Part shown: piece after piece, positions 36,078 to 44,115 of the stretch
Numbering within the stretch: position 1 is the stretch's first letter
How the letters are laid out: each line of letters begins with the position of its first letter
Assembly: GCA_017453205.1 (NCBI GenBank)
Contig: JAFTKO010000013.1
Span: 1-58,126 of the forward strand
Reading direction: 5' to 3'
DNA from: Clostridia bacterium
Lineage (GTDB): Bacteria; Bacillota; Clostridia; Oscillospirales; CAG-272
DNA: 58,126 nt
Program-made: the position numbers and the translations under genes
The notes under the pieces: generated by a model
What the model was told of the DNA's origin: nothing
Seen by the model: the letters and a program-made list of their open reading frames with translations, nothing else
The model's database searches: none

Positions 36078-36629
36078 TTATAAAATCGAAGCCCAAAGGC
36101 TCTTGTCGGGGTTCGGTATGACGGAGCTGTCAAGCAACAGACCGCTCTCGCCGACTTTTTCTTTTGCCGTTTCGATCGCCGCGGAGACCGCCGCAACGTC
36201 TCCCGTCAAAAGCATATAAGACTTGCCGCACATACCGCGTGCAATGCGCAACTCAATCAAAGCCACGTCACTGGTCTTTGCTGCGGTATCCGCCGCCACG
36301 ATGATGGCGGGTGCGGAAAAGGTCTCCAACACGCCCAATGCCTTGACATTTTCCAACGGGGCGCTACCGTAAATGGCGGGAAAAATATCCTCGTGCGGGT
36401 TTCCCAACACAAAGAAATCGGTCAGACGATCACCAAGCTGTACCTTTGCTGCATCGATCGAGGCTCGCACTGCGGAAAGCTCTCCGCAGATCAAAGTGAT
36501 ATACTTTCCCGGACATACGACCGATGCTTGCAAGATCTCGACGCTTGCAGTCTTGACCATGAGGTCGGCGGCAGTGATGCCCGCGGAAACCGTTTGGTAT
36601 TCCACCATACCGAGTGCTTTATTTGACAT
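36078..36629 (-). CDS. pduT: Microcompartment shell protein BMC-T, PduT-like
   Basis: A 183-residue tandem-BMC shell trimer. Two BMC domains: GMVEYQTVSAGITAADLMVKTA and GVLETFSAPAIIVAADTAAKTS. The pore segment ASVVCPGKY carries Cys39, matching the pore cysteine of Salmonella PduT that holds an [4Fe-4S] cluster. It lies directly after pduS, as expected for an electron conduit through the shell that can recycle cofactors. Confidence 0.93.
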   Translation of the reverse strand: MSNKALGMVEYQTVSAGITAADLMVKTASVEILQASVVCPGKYITLICGELSAVRASIDAAKVQLGDRLTDFFVLGNPHEDIFPAIYGSAPLENVKALGVLETFSAPAIIVAADTAAKTSDVALIELRIARGMCGKSYMLLTGDVAAVSAAIETAKEKVGESGLLLDSSVIPNPDKSLWASIL

Positions 36630-36649
36630 GGATCATACCGTCCTTTCCG

Positions 36650-37990
36650 TTAGTTTTTGGGGCAGACTTCCACGGTCACGTAACGGTCGGTCACTTCTGT
36701 GACCTTGCCGTCAAACGGTGCGTGAACAGCCGTGCCGAGTTTTTGGGGATCGAAATCGGCGACCATGTCGCCTATGTGAACCTCCTGCCCTACCGTAACC
36801 GCAGCGGTGGCGGGAGCGCCGATGCCTTGCGCAAGCAACAGCTTTACGCGACGTGTCTCGATATTCACATCAACAATGGGAGCGGGCAGATCATATTTGG
36901 TCAAACCCAGCCTCGCAATCAGACGCGACATGGAGACCTTGCGATAATTGCGCGTCGGCTCCACGGGTGTCGCTTTTCTGCCCTTGGGCGGTGTCACTCC
37001 GTTTTTCCGCAGTTCGTTTTTGGTTGCGGCAATAATCCCTGCGGGGTTCAGTCCCTGTCCGCAAGAGTACATTTCACAAAGCCCGCAAGCGGCACAGGAG
37101 AACGCACCGAGGAAAGCGGCAGTATCCGAAGCTACGCCCGATGCCGTTGCGCGCATCAGCTTATGCGGCTCGATGGGATGCCCGAGCAGATGTCTTGGGC
37201 AAAGATCGGTGCACATACGGCACTGACAGCAGGCCGCCATAGCGCGTTTGACGCTGATGGTCAAAGGAGTGAGCCGTTTTTGTACGATGTACGCGTTTTT
37301 CGGCATAATCAAGATCGCGTTGGAGGTCTTGGTCACAACATCGGCGGGGGAAGAAATGCGCCCCGTCATCGGTCCGCCCGCAATGACGGCAAAATCCTTG
37401 ACGGTCGCACCGCCCACCATGGCGATCAGCTCCCCGTAGGTGATACCCAAAGGTGCTTTTAAGGTACAGGGGTTTTGTACTTCCCCCGCAACGGTAATAT
37501 ATTTATGTGTCACGGGTGCGTTTTCTTTCCACGCACGGTACACATTGTAAACGGTCTCCACATTGTAGACCACACATCCCACGGTAATGGGGAGCGCACC
37601 GGGAGCCACAACACGTCCCGTTGTCTCGTAAACCGTAACGATCTCGTCCCCCGCAGGATAAAACTCGTGTAAGAACGAAATACGAACCTTGGAAAATTCG
37701 CCAATGTGTGCCTTGACCGCCTCTGCCGCCTCGGTATACGCCGACTTCATGGCAATGATCACGCGGTCGGCACCCAAGGTATCGGCAATCTCCTGTAAGG
37801 TCATCATAATTTCCTTGGCATAGCGCGCCAAGAGCTGACGGTGGAGCTTGAGCAATGGTTCACATTCGGAGCAGTTGAGGATGATGGTATCAGCCGCCGT
37901 ATTCAATTTTGCATAAGACGGAAATCCCGCGCCGCCGGCGCCTACAACGCCTGCTTGACGCATGATATCGGAAAGCCGGTTCAGTTCCAT
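36650..37990 (-). CDS. pduS: RnfC-like ferredoxin/flavoprotein PduS
   Basis: A 446-residue electron-transfer protein. The N-terminal RnfC-like FMN/NADH domain shows GVVGAGGAGFPSYAKL; then an SLBB-like domain (VAGEVQNPCTLKAPLG); then two [4Fe-4S] motifs, CCQCRMCTDLCP and CAACGLCEMYSCGQGLNP; and a C-terminal barrel-sandwich segment. In B12-dependent systems PduS reduces cobalamin. Here the dehydratase is B12-free, so PduS more likely re-oxidises NADH or supplies electrons to the glycyl-radical activase, through PduT. Confidence 0.93.
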   Translation of the reverse strand: MELNRLSDIMRQAGVVGAGGAGFPSYAKLNTAADTIILNCSECEPLLKLHRQLLARYAKEIMMTLQEIADTLGADRVIIAMKSAYTEAAEAVKAHIGEFSKVRISFLHEFYPAGDEIVTVYETTGRVVAPGALPITVGCVVYNVETVYNVYRAWKENAPVTHKYITVAGEVQNPCTLKAPLGITYGELIAMVGGATVKDFAVIAGGPMTGRISSPADVVTKTSNAILIMPKNAYIVQKRLTPLTISVKRAMAACCQCRMCTDLCPRHLLGHPIEPHKLMRATASGVASDTAAFLGAFSCAACGLCEMYSCGQGLNPAGIIAATKNELRKNGVTPPKGRKATPVEPTRNYRKVSMSRLIARLGLTKYDLPAPIVDVNIETRRVKLLLAQGIGAPATAAVTVGQEVHIGDMVADFDPQKLGTAVHAPFDGKVTEVTDRYVTVEVCPKN

Positions 37991-38021
37991 ACGCGCCTCA
38001 CATTCTCCTTATGTTCTCATG

Positions 38022-38273
38022 TTATTTTTCGTCTACGATACCGACGATGGCGGCGTCTACGGGCGCGGACTCCAAGCCGCAACCGATCCTTGCCGCCGAG
38101 CCTTTTGCCACTAACACCGTCTCACCAATACCGGCGCCCACATTGTCAATGGCAACAAACTCGTTCTTCTCTTCCATGTTTTCCAGCGGACGGACGATCA
38201 AAAGCTTTTGTCCGACCAGCTTTTCGTTTTTTCGGGTGGCAATAATACTGCCGACCACCGTTCCGATCACCAT
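38022..38273 (-). CDS. Microcompartment vertex protein BMC-P (EutN/CcmL family)
   Basis: An 83-residue pentamer that caps the shell vertices. It begins MVIGTVVGSIIATRKNEKLVGQKLLIV and has the conserved NVGAGIGETVLVAKGSAAR. Only one BMC-P gene is present in this locus. It lies between pduS and an intercistronic hairpin. Confidence 0.95.
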   Translation of the reverse strand: MVIGTVVGSIIATRKNEKLVGQKLLIVRPLENMEEKNEFVAIDNVGAGIGETVLVAKGSAARIGCGLESAPVDAAIVGIVDEK

Positions 38274-38321
38274 AACGCAACCTTCCTTTCCTATCTTTTC
38301 CTATCTTTGTTTTGCGTATTC

Positions 38322-38358
38322 TGCGCGGAACACCGAGCAAATCTCGGTATTCCGCGCA
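38322..38358 (-). other. Intercistronic hairpin between shell genes
   Basis: TGCGCGGAACACCGAG (38322-38337) and CTCGGTATTCCGCGCA (38343-38358) form a 16-base stem with one mismatch and a five-base loop. It is not followed by a T-run on the minus strand, so it is probably an RNA processing or stability element separating the abundant hexamer genes from the rest. Confidence 0.7.
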
Positions 38359-38424
38359 AAACGCGCAAAAATCGAGAGTTGGAAAGCGACCGTTGACAGC
38401 CGCTTTCCAAACCTCTGCCCCGTC

Positions 38425-38781
38425 TTACTTCAATGCGGGGAGGATCTTCTCGACATCGTTGTGAGGTCTGGGGATCACATGGGTTGCAATGACCTCACCA
38501 AGGCTTGCCGCTGCCGCGGAACCGGTCTCGACAGCTGCTTTTACTGCGCCGACGTCACCGCGAACCATGACAGACACCAATCCGGAACCGATCTTCTCGG
38601 TGCCGACCAGCTCAACGTTTGCCGCCTTGAGCATTGCGTCTGCCGCCTCGATTGCGGCTACAAGACCGCGCGTCTCAACCATTCCTAATGCCTGCTGTAC
38701 CATTTTGATAGTCTCCTTTTCGATTATTTCTTCCGTATTGGGGGTTGCCTTTACGGAGTTGATCTGTTTTTTGGTTGCCAT
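38425..38781 (-). CDS. Microcompartment shell protein BMC-M with N-terminal extension or second start
   Basis: A PduA/PduJ-like hexamer. The canonical 92-residue domain starts at an internal ATG (38703), [24 protein letters not shown], with pore KIGSG. An upstream in-frame ATG (38781) adds 26 hydrophilic residues, [20 protein letters not shown] and six more. Both starts have strong ribosome sites: GGAGG before 38781 and AAGGAG before 38703. Two isoforms may therefore be made, as with PduB and PduB'. The extension could bind cargo or face the lumen. Confidence 0.88.
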   Translation of the reverse strand: MATKKQINSVKATPNTEEIIEKETIKMVQQALGMVETRGLVAAIEAADAMLKAANVELVGTEKIGSGLVSVMVRGDVGAVKAAVETGSAAAASLGEVIATHVIPRPHNDVEKILPALK

Positions 38782-38797
38782 GCCCGTTTCCTCCAAA

Positions 38798-39088
38798 TCA
38801 GAGCTTGCCGACAAGACGTGACGCACTCAGCTTGACCATGCGCACCGTTTCGTCATGAGGATTGGGAATGACATTGGAAGCCATGACGGGAGCCTGTGCA
38901 TTGCGCTTTGCGCATTCCACCGCCTCCGTAACGTCCGAGACCGTACCGGTAACGATAACCGTGACCATCCGTCCGCCCAGCTTCCGCTCCCACGTAACAA
39001 ATTCCACGTTGGAGCTTTTACACATGACATCGAGCGCGTCGACTGCCGCAACGACACCCGATACCTCGATAAAACCAAGGGCTTTCAT
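38798..39088 (-). CDS. Microcompartment shell protein BMC-M
   Basis: A 96-residue single-BMC-domain protein, more divergent than its neighbours: [22 protein letters not shown] and pore region [15 protein letters not shown]. The Arg after the GG widens or charges the pore relative to the KIGSG type. The end ([14 protein letters not shown]) is longer and basic. It is one of four BMC-M genes in a row. Confidence 0.92.
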   Translation of the reverse strand: MKALGFIEVSGVVAAVDALDVMCKSSNVEFVTWERKLGGRMVTVIVTGTVSDVTEAVECAKRNAQAPVMASNVIPNPHDETVRMVKLSASRLVGKL

Positions 39089-39114
39089 TGCTATTGCGCT
39101 TCCCGAGAACTCGA

Positions 39115-39393
39115 TCAGCCCAACTTGGGAAGGATCTTCTCAACGTCATTGTGAGGTCTGGGAATTACGTGGGTTGCGATGACTTCACCAAGTCTGGAAG
39201 CGGTTGCGGAGCCTGCCTCAACAGCTGCCTTGACAGCACCGACATCGCCGCGTACCATCACGGATACCAAACCGGAACCGATCTTCTCGGTACCGATAAG
39301 AACGACCTCTGCCGCCTTTACCATTGCGTCTGCCGCCTCGATTGCCGCGGTCAAACCTCTTGTTTCGATCATACCCAATGCTTCTTGTGCCAT
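39115..39393 (-). CDS. Microcompartment shell protein BMC-M, PduA/PduJ-like
   Basis: A 92-residue hexamer-forming shell protein: [21 protein letters not shown], pore [19 protein letters not shown], and the C-terminal [19 protein letters not shown]. Almost identical in pattern to the core of the 38425-38781 product, so the two are recent paralogues. Probably the main facet protein, able to pass 1,2-propanediol. Confidence 0.95.
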   Translation of the reverse strand: MAQEALGMIETRGLTAAIEAADAMVKAAEVVLIGTEKIGSGLVSVMVRGDVGAVKAAVEAGSATASRLGEVIATHVIPRPHNDVEKILPKLG

Positions 39394-39443
39394 TTTTCTT
39401 TTCCTCCGAAAAAATAATATTTAATATTTAATTTTTTTACTGT

Positions 39444-39758
39444 TTAGTTTTTGTCGAATGCGTTCAAATACAACATCTTCTCGGCATCCTCTTCCATGCT
39501 TGCGATGATGTGTTTGGTGACCACGCCCGAAATTCTGTTGGCTTCGATCTCTGCCGCCTCTACTGCGGCGGTGACATCCTCCACGCTCCCGCGGAACTTC
39601 ACCAACACTTGGAGCGGGACCGGCAGTCCGTCCGGATTTGCCGGCTTGTTTTTATCAAAGTTCTCTACGGTCACGTTTGCCGCCTTACAGCCTGCGTCGC
39701 AAGCCGCAAACGCCGCAACCAGTCCGTAGACCTCTATCATTCCGACTGCTTTTCCCAT
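39444..39758 (-). CDS. Microcompartment shell protein BMC-M with loop insertion
   Basis: A 104-residue BMC-domain protein: GKAVGMIEVYGLVAAFAACDAGCKAANVTV, then an insertion FDKNKPANPDGLPVPLQ before the strand that lines the pore, then VLVKFRGSVEDVTAAVEAAE. Compared with normal BMC-M the pore loop KIGSG is replaced by this Pro/Asn-rich segment. I prefer the second of two adjacent ATG codons because of spacing to GAGGAA. Confidence 0.9.
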   Translation of the reverse strand: MGKAVGMIEVYGLVAAFAACDAGCKAANVTVENFDKNKPANPDGLPVPLQVLVKFRGSVEDVTAAVEAAEIEANRISGVVTKHIIASMEEDAEKMLYLNAFDKN

Positions 39759-39772
39759 CATCTATTCCTCGC

Positions 39773-40969
39773 TTACGGAATGATTGCGATCTTCAGTCCG
39801 TCTTGGCGCAAATTGGTTTGGAGCGCCTCATTTGCCTCTGCCAAGCGGAACTTATGTGTGATCAGTTTTTCGAGCGGGAGACCGATTGCCTTTGCGCGCT
39901 TGAGGAAATCGAAGGTGGTCGCGTAGTCACGCAGGGTGTAGACCCAAGAACCGACCGTGGTGATCTCCTTGGAGCAGATATCAAAGTGCGGATTGATGGT
40001 CGCGTCGCCGCCGTTGATGAAGAAGCCGAGCTCACAAAGTCCACCGCCGTTGCGGATAAACTTGTAAATGTTGGCATGTGCCACGGGAGAACCCGTGCAC
40101 TGGAATGCAAAGTCGGCAAGGTAACCGCCAAAGGAATCCTTTACGGCGTTTGCCAATGCGTCACGATCGGCATAGTTCTTAAAGTTCACGGTTGCAGTTG
40201 CGCCCATCAGCTTTGCAAACTCAAGCCTTTGCTCGTTACCGTCCACTGCGGTGATGTTCTCAATACCCATGGTGCGTAGAACCGCGATGCAAAGCAAACC
40301 GATCGGTCCGCATCCCTGTACCGCAACGCGGGAGTTAAAGCGGAGAATATCGGTAGTCTTTGCGCGCTCGACAGCGTGGATCAACACTGCCGCAGGCTCG
40401 ATCAAAATTCTCGAATCCAAATCGAGATGACTGACGTTAAATACGGTAGATCCCTTGCGGATCACGATGTAATCGGCGTACCAACCGTTGAGGTGGATAT
40501 CGTCATCGGGCAACAGACCGTAAACATCGGCGCCGCCCACGTTCTGCTTGTTGAGGTCAAACATGGTAATGTCGGGGTTGTCCTTAAAGATCATGCAGGT
40601 TACAACCTTATCGCCAATTCCGAGAGGCTTGCCCGCGCTGTCCTTTTTGACATTCTTACCGATCTTAACGATCTCACCCGTACCCTCGTGGCCGAGAACA
40701 ACGGGGATCAGACCAAAGGGATCACGCTTGAACTCATGGGCATCGGTACCGCAAACACCGCATCCCTCGACCTTGACCAAAATATCGTCGTCACCCAGCT
40801 CGGGGATGGGATATTCACGAATCTCGAATTTTTCTTTTTCGGTCAGGATCGCCACGCGAGAGGTCTTGGGGATCGCTCCGCCCGAAGCCGCAGATGCCGC
40901 GCCGCCTTGCATGCCCGCAACAACCTGTCTGACAATGGCTTCAATTCTTTCCTGTTCTGTCATATTCAT
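39773..40969 (-). CDS. Zinc-type alcohol dehydrogenase with encapsulation peptide
   Basis: A 398-residue medium-chain dehydrogenase. Catalytic zinc region GCGVCGTDAHE and LGHEGTGEIV; Rossmann motif QGCGPIGLLC. The four-cysteine structural zinc lobe is not visible between about 125 and 160. The N-terminal helix TEQERIEAIVRQVVAGMQ plus a Gly/Ala linker is an encapsulation peptide. Inside the shell it may reduce propionaldehyde to propanol or lactaldehyde to 1,2-propanediol, regenerating NAD+ for PduP. Such enzymes are typical of aldolase-containing GRM loci. Confidence 0.9.
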   Translation of the reverse strand: MNMTEQERIEAIVRQVVAGMQGGAASAASGGAIPKTSRVAILTEKEKFEIREYPIPELGDDDILVKVEGCGVCGTDAHEFKRDPFGLIPVVLGHEGTGEIVKIGKNVKKDSAGKPLGIGDKVVTCMIFKDNPDITMFDLNKQNVGGADVYGLLPDDDIHLNGWYADYIVIRKGSTVFNVSHLDLDSRILIEPAAVLIHAVERAKTTDILRFNSRVAVQGCGPIGLLCIAVLRTMGIENITAVDGNEQRLEFAKLMGATATVNFKNYADRDALANAVKDSFGGYLADFAFQCTGSPVAHANIYKFIRNGGGLCELGFFINGGDATINPHFDICSKEITTVGSWVYTLRDYATTFDFLKRAKAIGLPLEKLITHKFRLAEANEALQTNLRQDGLKIAIIP

Positions 40970-40986
40970 ATCCTTTCGTTCGGATT

Positions 40987-41493
40987 TTAAATAAAATATT
41001 CTTCAAAAAGCTGTTTTCCGTATGCGGAAAGCGCGGTGTCCTGTTCCTCGCTTCCTCCGCTGACACCGAGACCGCCAAGGATCTTACCGTGTGCTTCCAG
41101 GGCGTCGCCGCCGCCGAAGATCACGATCTTTCCCCCATTGGTATGCTGAATACCGTACAAAGAACCGCCCGGTGCGGCAAGAGACGCCAGCTTTTTGGTG
41201 GACATTTTGAGCGCTACCGCAGTGTACGCCTTGTTGATGGCAATATCACAGCTGGCAAAGTAGGCGTCGTCCATACACTCACACAGCTTGAGATTTCCGC
41301 CCTCGTCAGCGATCGCCACAACGGCCTTCACCCCCATCTCGCGCGCCTTGTCCTCCACTCTTTCGGCAAGGAATTTGGCATCGGCAAGTGAGATCGTCTC
41401 GATGCGCTTTTTCTCGCGCACGGGAACGGTGGTTTGCTCGTCTCTGATTTTTTTGACCGCGTCTCGAACCAGCTTTTCAATATCGGTGCTCAT
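40987..41493 (-). CDS. GlcG/HbpS-family protein with encapsulation-type N-terminus
   Basis: A 168-residue protein. Residues 30-168 are the GlcG/PduO C-terminal-type domain (ISLADAKFLAERVEDKAREMG, VVAIADEGGNLKL, GGVGVSGG-like end GGLGVSGGSEEQD). The first 22 residues (STDIEKLVRDAVKKIRDEQ) look like an encapsulation helix. The family is common in microcompartment loci; heme, cobalamin or other small-ligand binding has been proposed. It starts 9 bases after the aldolase stop. Confidence 0.88.
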   Translation of the reverse strand: MSTDIEKLVRDAVKKIRDEQTTVPVREKKRIETISLADAKFLAERVEDKAREMGVKAVVAIADEGGNLKLCECMDDAYFASCDIAINKAYTAVALKMSTKKLASLAAPGGSLYGIQHTNGGKIVIFGGGDALEAHGKILGGLGVSGGSEEQDTALSAYGKQLFEEYFI

Positions 41494-41502
41494 GATGTAG
41501 AA

Positions 41503-42300
41503 TTACTTTCCAAGTGCAGCAAGTACCTTTTTGGTGATCTCGGCAATCAGCTCGCTGTCCGCAGAGGAAGAACCGCAGTTGCAGCTGCCGCCGCAAGAAT
41601 GACAGCTGGGCTTGCCGTCCTTTGCATTGGGGCAAAGGTCTGCGGGGTGTCTGCCCTTGAGACCGAACTGACGGCGAATTTCATAAAGCCTCTGAACCTG
41701 AGCATCGGAAAGTTGCTTGGGACCGCCCAGCATTTTGGACTGGTACAGGAGCTGTGCGTAGAACTCGAGAGACTCCATCTTGTGATAAGCGTTCAACAGA
41801 GAATCCGAGAACGCAAGTGCGCCATGGTTGGCAAGCAGAACAGCGTCATAGTACTGTACATACTTGGAAACTGCGTCCGGAATTTCCTCGGTAGAGGGGG
41901 TTCCGTACTCGGCGATCGGAACACAGCCGAGGGCGATGACCGCCTCGGGCATGATCGGCTCGGTGAGCGGAATGCCCGCAATGGCAAAGCTGGTTGCGTA
42001 CAGCGGATGTGCATGAACCACGCTCTTGACATCGGGTCTTTCCTTATAAACTCTCATGTGCATCTTGATCTCGGAAGAGGGCTTGAAGCCTTCGTTTGCT
42101 TGAATGACCTTACCGTTTGCATCGACCTTGCAGATGTACTCGGGCGTCATAAAGCCCTTGGACACACCGGTGGGGGTGCAAAGGAACTCGTTGTCGTTCA
42201 GCTTTACGGAGATGTTACCGTCGTTGGAGGCAACCATTCCCTTGTCGTAAATTCTCTTACCGATCTCGCAGATCTGTTTTTTGATTTCGTACTCTGTCAT
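41503..42300 (-). CDS. Class II aldolase (fuculose/rhamnulose-1-phosphate type) with C-terminal encapsulation peptide
   Basis: A 265-residue zinc aldolase that splits fuculose- or rhamnulose-1-phosphate to dihydroxyacetone phosphate and lactaldehyde. SNDGNISVKL, the zinc histidines in VVHAHPLYATSFA and LLANHGALAF, and the Glu in MPEAV match the family. After the enzyme body comes a Cys-rich linker (CHSCGGSCNCG) and a C-terminal amphipathic helix ADSELIAEITKKVLAALGK, an encapsulation peptide as known for GRM5 aldolases. Start 42300 has AAGGAG. First gene of the second transcript. Confidence 0.93.
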   Translation of the reverse strand: MTEYEIKKQICEIGKRIYDKGMVASNDGNISVKLNDNEFLCTPTGVSKGFMTPEYICKVDANGKVIQANEGFKPSSEIKMHMRVYKERPDVKSVVHAHPLYATSFAIAGIPLTEPIMPEAVIALGCVPIAEYGTPSTEEIPDAVSKYVQYYDAVLLANHGALAFSDSLLNAYHKMESLEFYAQLLYQSKMLGGPKQLSDAQVQRLYEIRRQFGLKGRHPADLCPNAKDGKPSCHSCGGSCNCGSSSADSELIAEITKKVLAALGK

Positions 42301-42368
42301 TTCCCAATATCTCCTTATCAGAAATTTCTTTTTGGTTTTTGTTGGTTTTATTTTTCTTTTGTAACTAT

Positions 42369-42397
42369 ATAATACCACATTGTTTTGGTTTTGTCAA
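42369..42397 (-). promoter_or_regulatory. Second promoter of the microcompartment locus, before the aldolase
   Basis: On the minus strand TTGACA (42392-42397) and TATTAT (42369-42374) are 17 bases apart. Like the promoter before the dehydratase, the -35 sits in CTATTGACAAA, and ACAAAAC-type repeats surround it, possible DeoR sites. Confidence 0.78.
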
Positions 42398-42476
42398 TAG
42401 TTTTTTGAAAATAATTGTGGCTTTTATTTGTTTTTAATGTTGAAAGATGTGGTTTTTGTTTTTTGGGAAGCAAAAC

Positions 42477-42902
42477 CTACTCTTTGAGATACGCCAAAAG
42501 CTCGTCCACACCCACTCTTTCCCTTGCCGAGGTATAAAAGATGCGTTCACACCCACACAGCTCCAATCGCATGGCGGCAAGATCGTGGCGGGCATCCGCA
42601 TGATCGCATTTGGTCACCACCCCCACCACGGGGCGATTTGCCACGGGTGCACAGGCGGGTGGAAAGACGCAAAAATCGTCGGTTGCCGAAAGCACCAAGC
42701 CCACCACGTCTGCCTCATAGGAATAGACCGCCAAAGCGCCGCCGAGATCATTGCCCTCGGCGTATTCCCCCGGCGTGTCCATAAACGCATCGGAATAATC
42801 GATGTATTGCGTTTTGCGATAGACCAGCTCCTCGCCGCGCAACGCTTCGATCAGTGTGGTTTTGCCGCTCCCGCTCTTGCCCATCAAAATGATTTTTTTC
42901 AT
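42477..42902 (-). CDS. pduV: EutP/PduV-like small GTPase
   Basis: A 141-residue P-loop GTPase: Walker A GKSGSGKTTLIEAL, DTPGEYAEG as switch II and TKCD as the base-recognition motif. In Salmonella PduV links microcompartments to intracellular movement. It is the last gene of the first transcript, after the PduU-like gene. No encapsulation peptide. Confidence 0.92.
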   Translation of the reverse strand: MKKIILMGKSGSGKTTLIEALRGEELVYRKTQYIDYSDAFMDTPGEYAEGNDLGGALAVYSYEADVVGLVLSATDDFCVFPPACAPVANRPVVGVVTKCDHADARHDLAAMRLELCGCERIFYTSARERVGVDELLAYLKE

Positions 42903-42910
42903 AGTTTGTA

Positions 42911-43288
42911 TTAGGTCTTTGTGATCTCACAAACATGAAAGCCAAGCTTTTGCCGTGCGTAATCGGTAGCCGCAAGCAATGCCGCCTCGACCTCGGAAAC
43001 GCTTCCCACAACAATAAGCGTCCCCGAGAAACGGTCCACAAATCCGACCTCGGCGCCCGATGCTTTGAGAGAAATATCCGCCGCGATGATCGCATATTCA
43101 CTCGGCGTCATGGTAATGATACCGATCGCGGATTTTTTGGAATAATCCACCGTGGGATCCAAACCGAGCTTACGGTACAGCGTGGGATCGGGATTGGCAA
43201 TGATGTGTGCCAACGTGATCTGTTTCCCCGGAACACTCTCTTGGATAATACGGTGTTTGGTTTCGTAAATATCGTTCAAGACATTCAC
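42911..43288 (-). CDS. pduU: Microcompartment shell protein, permuted BMC (PduU/EutS-like)
   Basis: A 125-residue circularly permuted BMC-domain shell hexamer. It has RIIQESVPGKQITLAHIIANP and AIGIITMTPSEYAIIAADISLKASGAEVGFVDRF as in PduU, whose N-terminal beta barrel covers the pore. It lies between the activase and the GTPase, the order seen in several glycyl-radical loci. Confidence 0.93.
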   Translation of the reverse strand: MNVLNDIYETKHRIIQESVPGKQITLAHIIANPDPTLYRKLGLDPTVDYSKKSAIGIITMTPSEYAIIAADISLKASGAEVGFVDRFSGTLIVVGSVSEVEAALLAATDYARQKLGFHVCEITKT

Positions 43289-43307
43289 CTCTTAATAGAA
43301 TATAATA

Positions 43308-44093
43308 TTAACCGCCGAGGACTGCTTTGAGTCCCTCGTTCTCTGCCACGCGCCGCAACCGTTCCATCTTCTCTGCGGTCGGCACGGGAAGCTCGCCCAT
43401 TCCGTAGTTGCGCTCCAATCCCAAATACTTATCGTAACCCAGCCTATGATATGGGAGCAGGTGAATTTCGTTTACCCCGGGCAAGGATGCGGCAAAGCGC
43501 GCAATGTCACGGATCTCCTCCTCGGTATCGTTGAAAGTGGGAATGGTTGGTACACGAATGATCAGATGTGTCCCCGACGCCGCGATCCTTTTGGCATTAT
43601 CGAGGATCAACTCATTGCGCATGGTGGTAAACTGTTCATGCTTTTCGGAATTTGTATGTTTGATATCCATCAGAACCGTATCCAACAGCTTCAGCTGTGG
43701 TTCGATCATGTAAAACGGCAGGCACGCGGTGGTCTCAACAGCAGTGTTGATCCCGTGCGCCTTTGCCTCGTTGAGCAGTGCGGTAACAAACTCCTGTTGG
43801 CAAAGCGCCTCTCCGCCCGAGAGTGTCATACCCCCGCCGCTACGGCGATAATACGGCATATCGCGAAGTACCTGTTGCATGACCTCTCCCACGGTGGTAT
43901 CGTAGCCCACCACGCGCGTTCCGTTTGCCGTTTTCATTTTTTGGATACGAAAGCTCTGCGACTCCGGATTACAGCACCAACGGCACCGCAGGATACATCC
44001 TTTGAGGAATACCACGGTCCGAATGCCAGCGCCGTCGTGGGTGGAGAATTTTTGGATATCGAAAATTCTGCCCACTACCGAATTTTTGTCCAT
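43308..44093 (-). CDS. Glycyl-radical enzyme activase (radical SAM)
   Basis: A 261-residue radical SAM enzyme that installs the glycyl radical on the dehydratase. The SAM cluster motif is GCILRCRWC (CxxxCxxC); THDGAGIRTVVFLKGC and SGGEALCQQEFV are typical of activases. The two extra ferredoxin-like clusters found in most diol/choline dehydratase activases are absent: the sequence passes directly from CCNPES to the GGGMTLSGG region. Such a short form recalls PFL activase. Start ATG 44093 has a rather distant GGAAAGGA; a longer frame has no better site. Confidence 0.92.
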   Translation of the reverse strand: MDKNSVVGRIFDIQKFSTHDGAGIRTVVFLKGCILRCRWCCNPESQSFRIQKMKTANGTRVVGYDTTVGEVMQQVLRDMPYYRRSGGGMTLSGGEALCQQEFVTALLNEAKAHGINTAVETTACLPFYMIEPQLKLLDTVLMDIKHTNSEKHEQFTTMRNELILDNAKRIAASGTHLIIRVPTIPTFNDTEEEIRDIARFAASLPGVNEIHLLPYHRLGYDKYLGLERNYGMGELPVPTAEKMERLRRVAENEGLKAVLGG

Positions 44094-44115
44094 ATGTAAG
44101 ACATCCTTTCCATCA

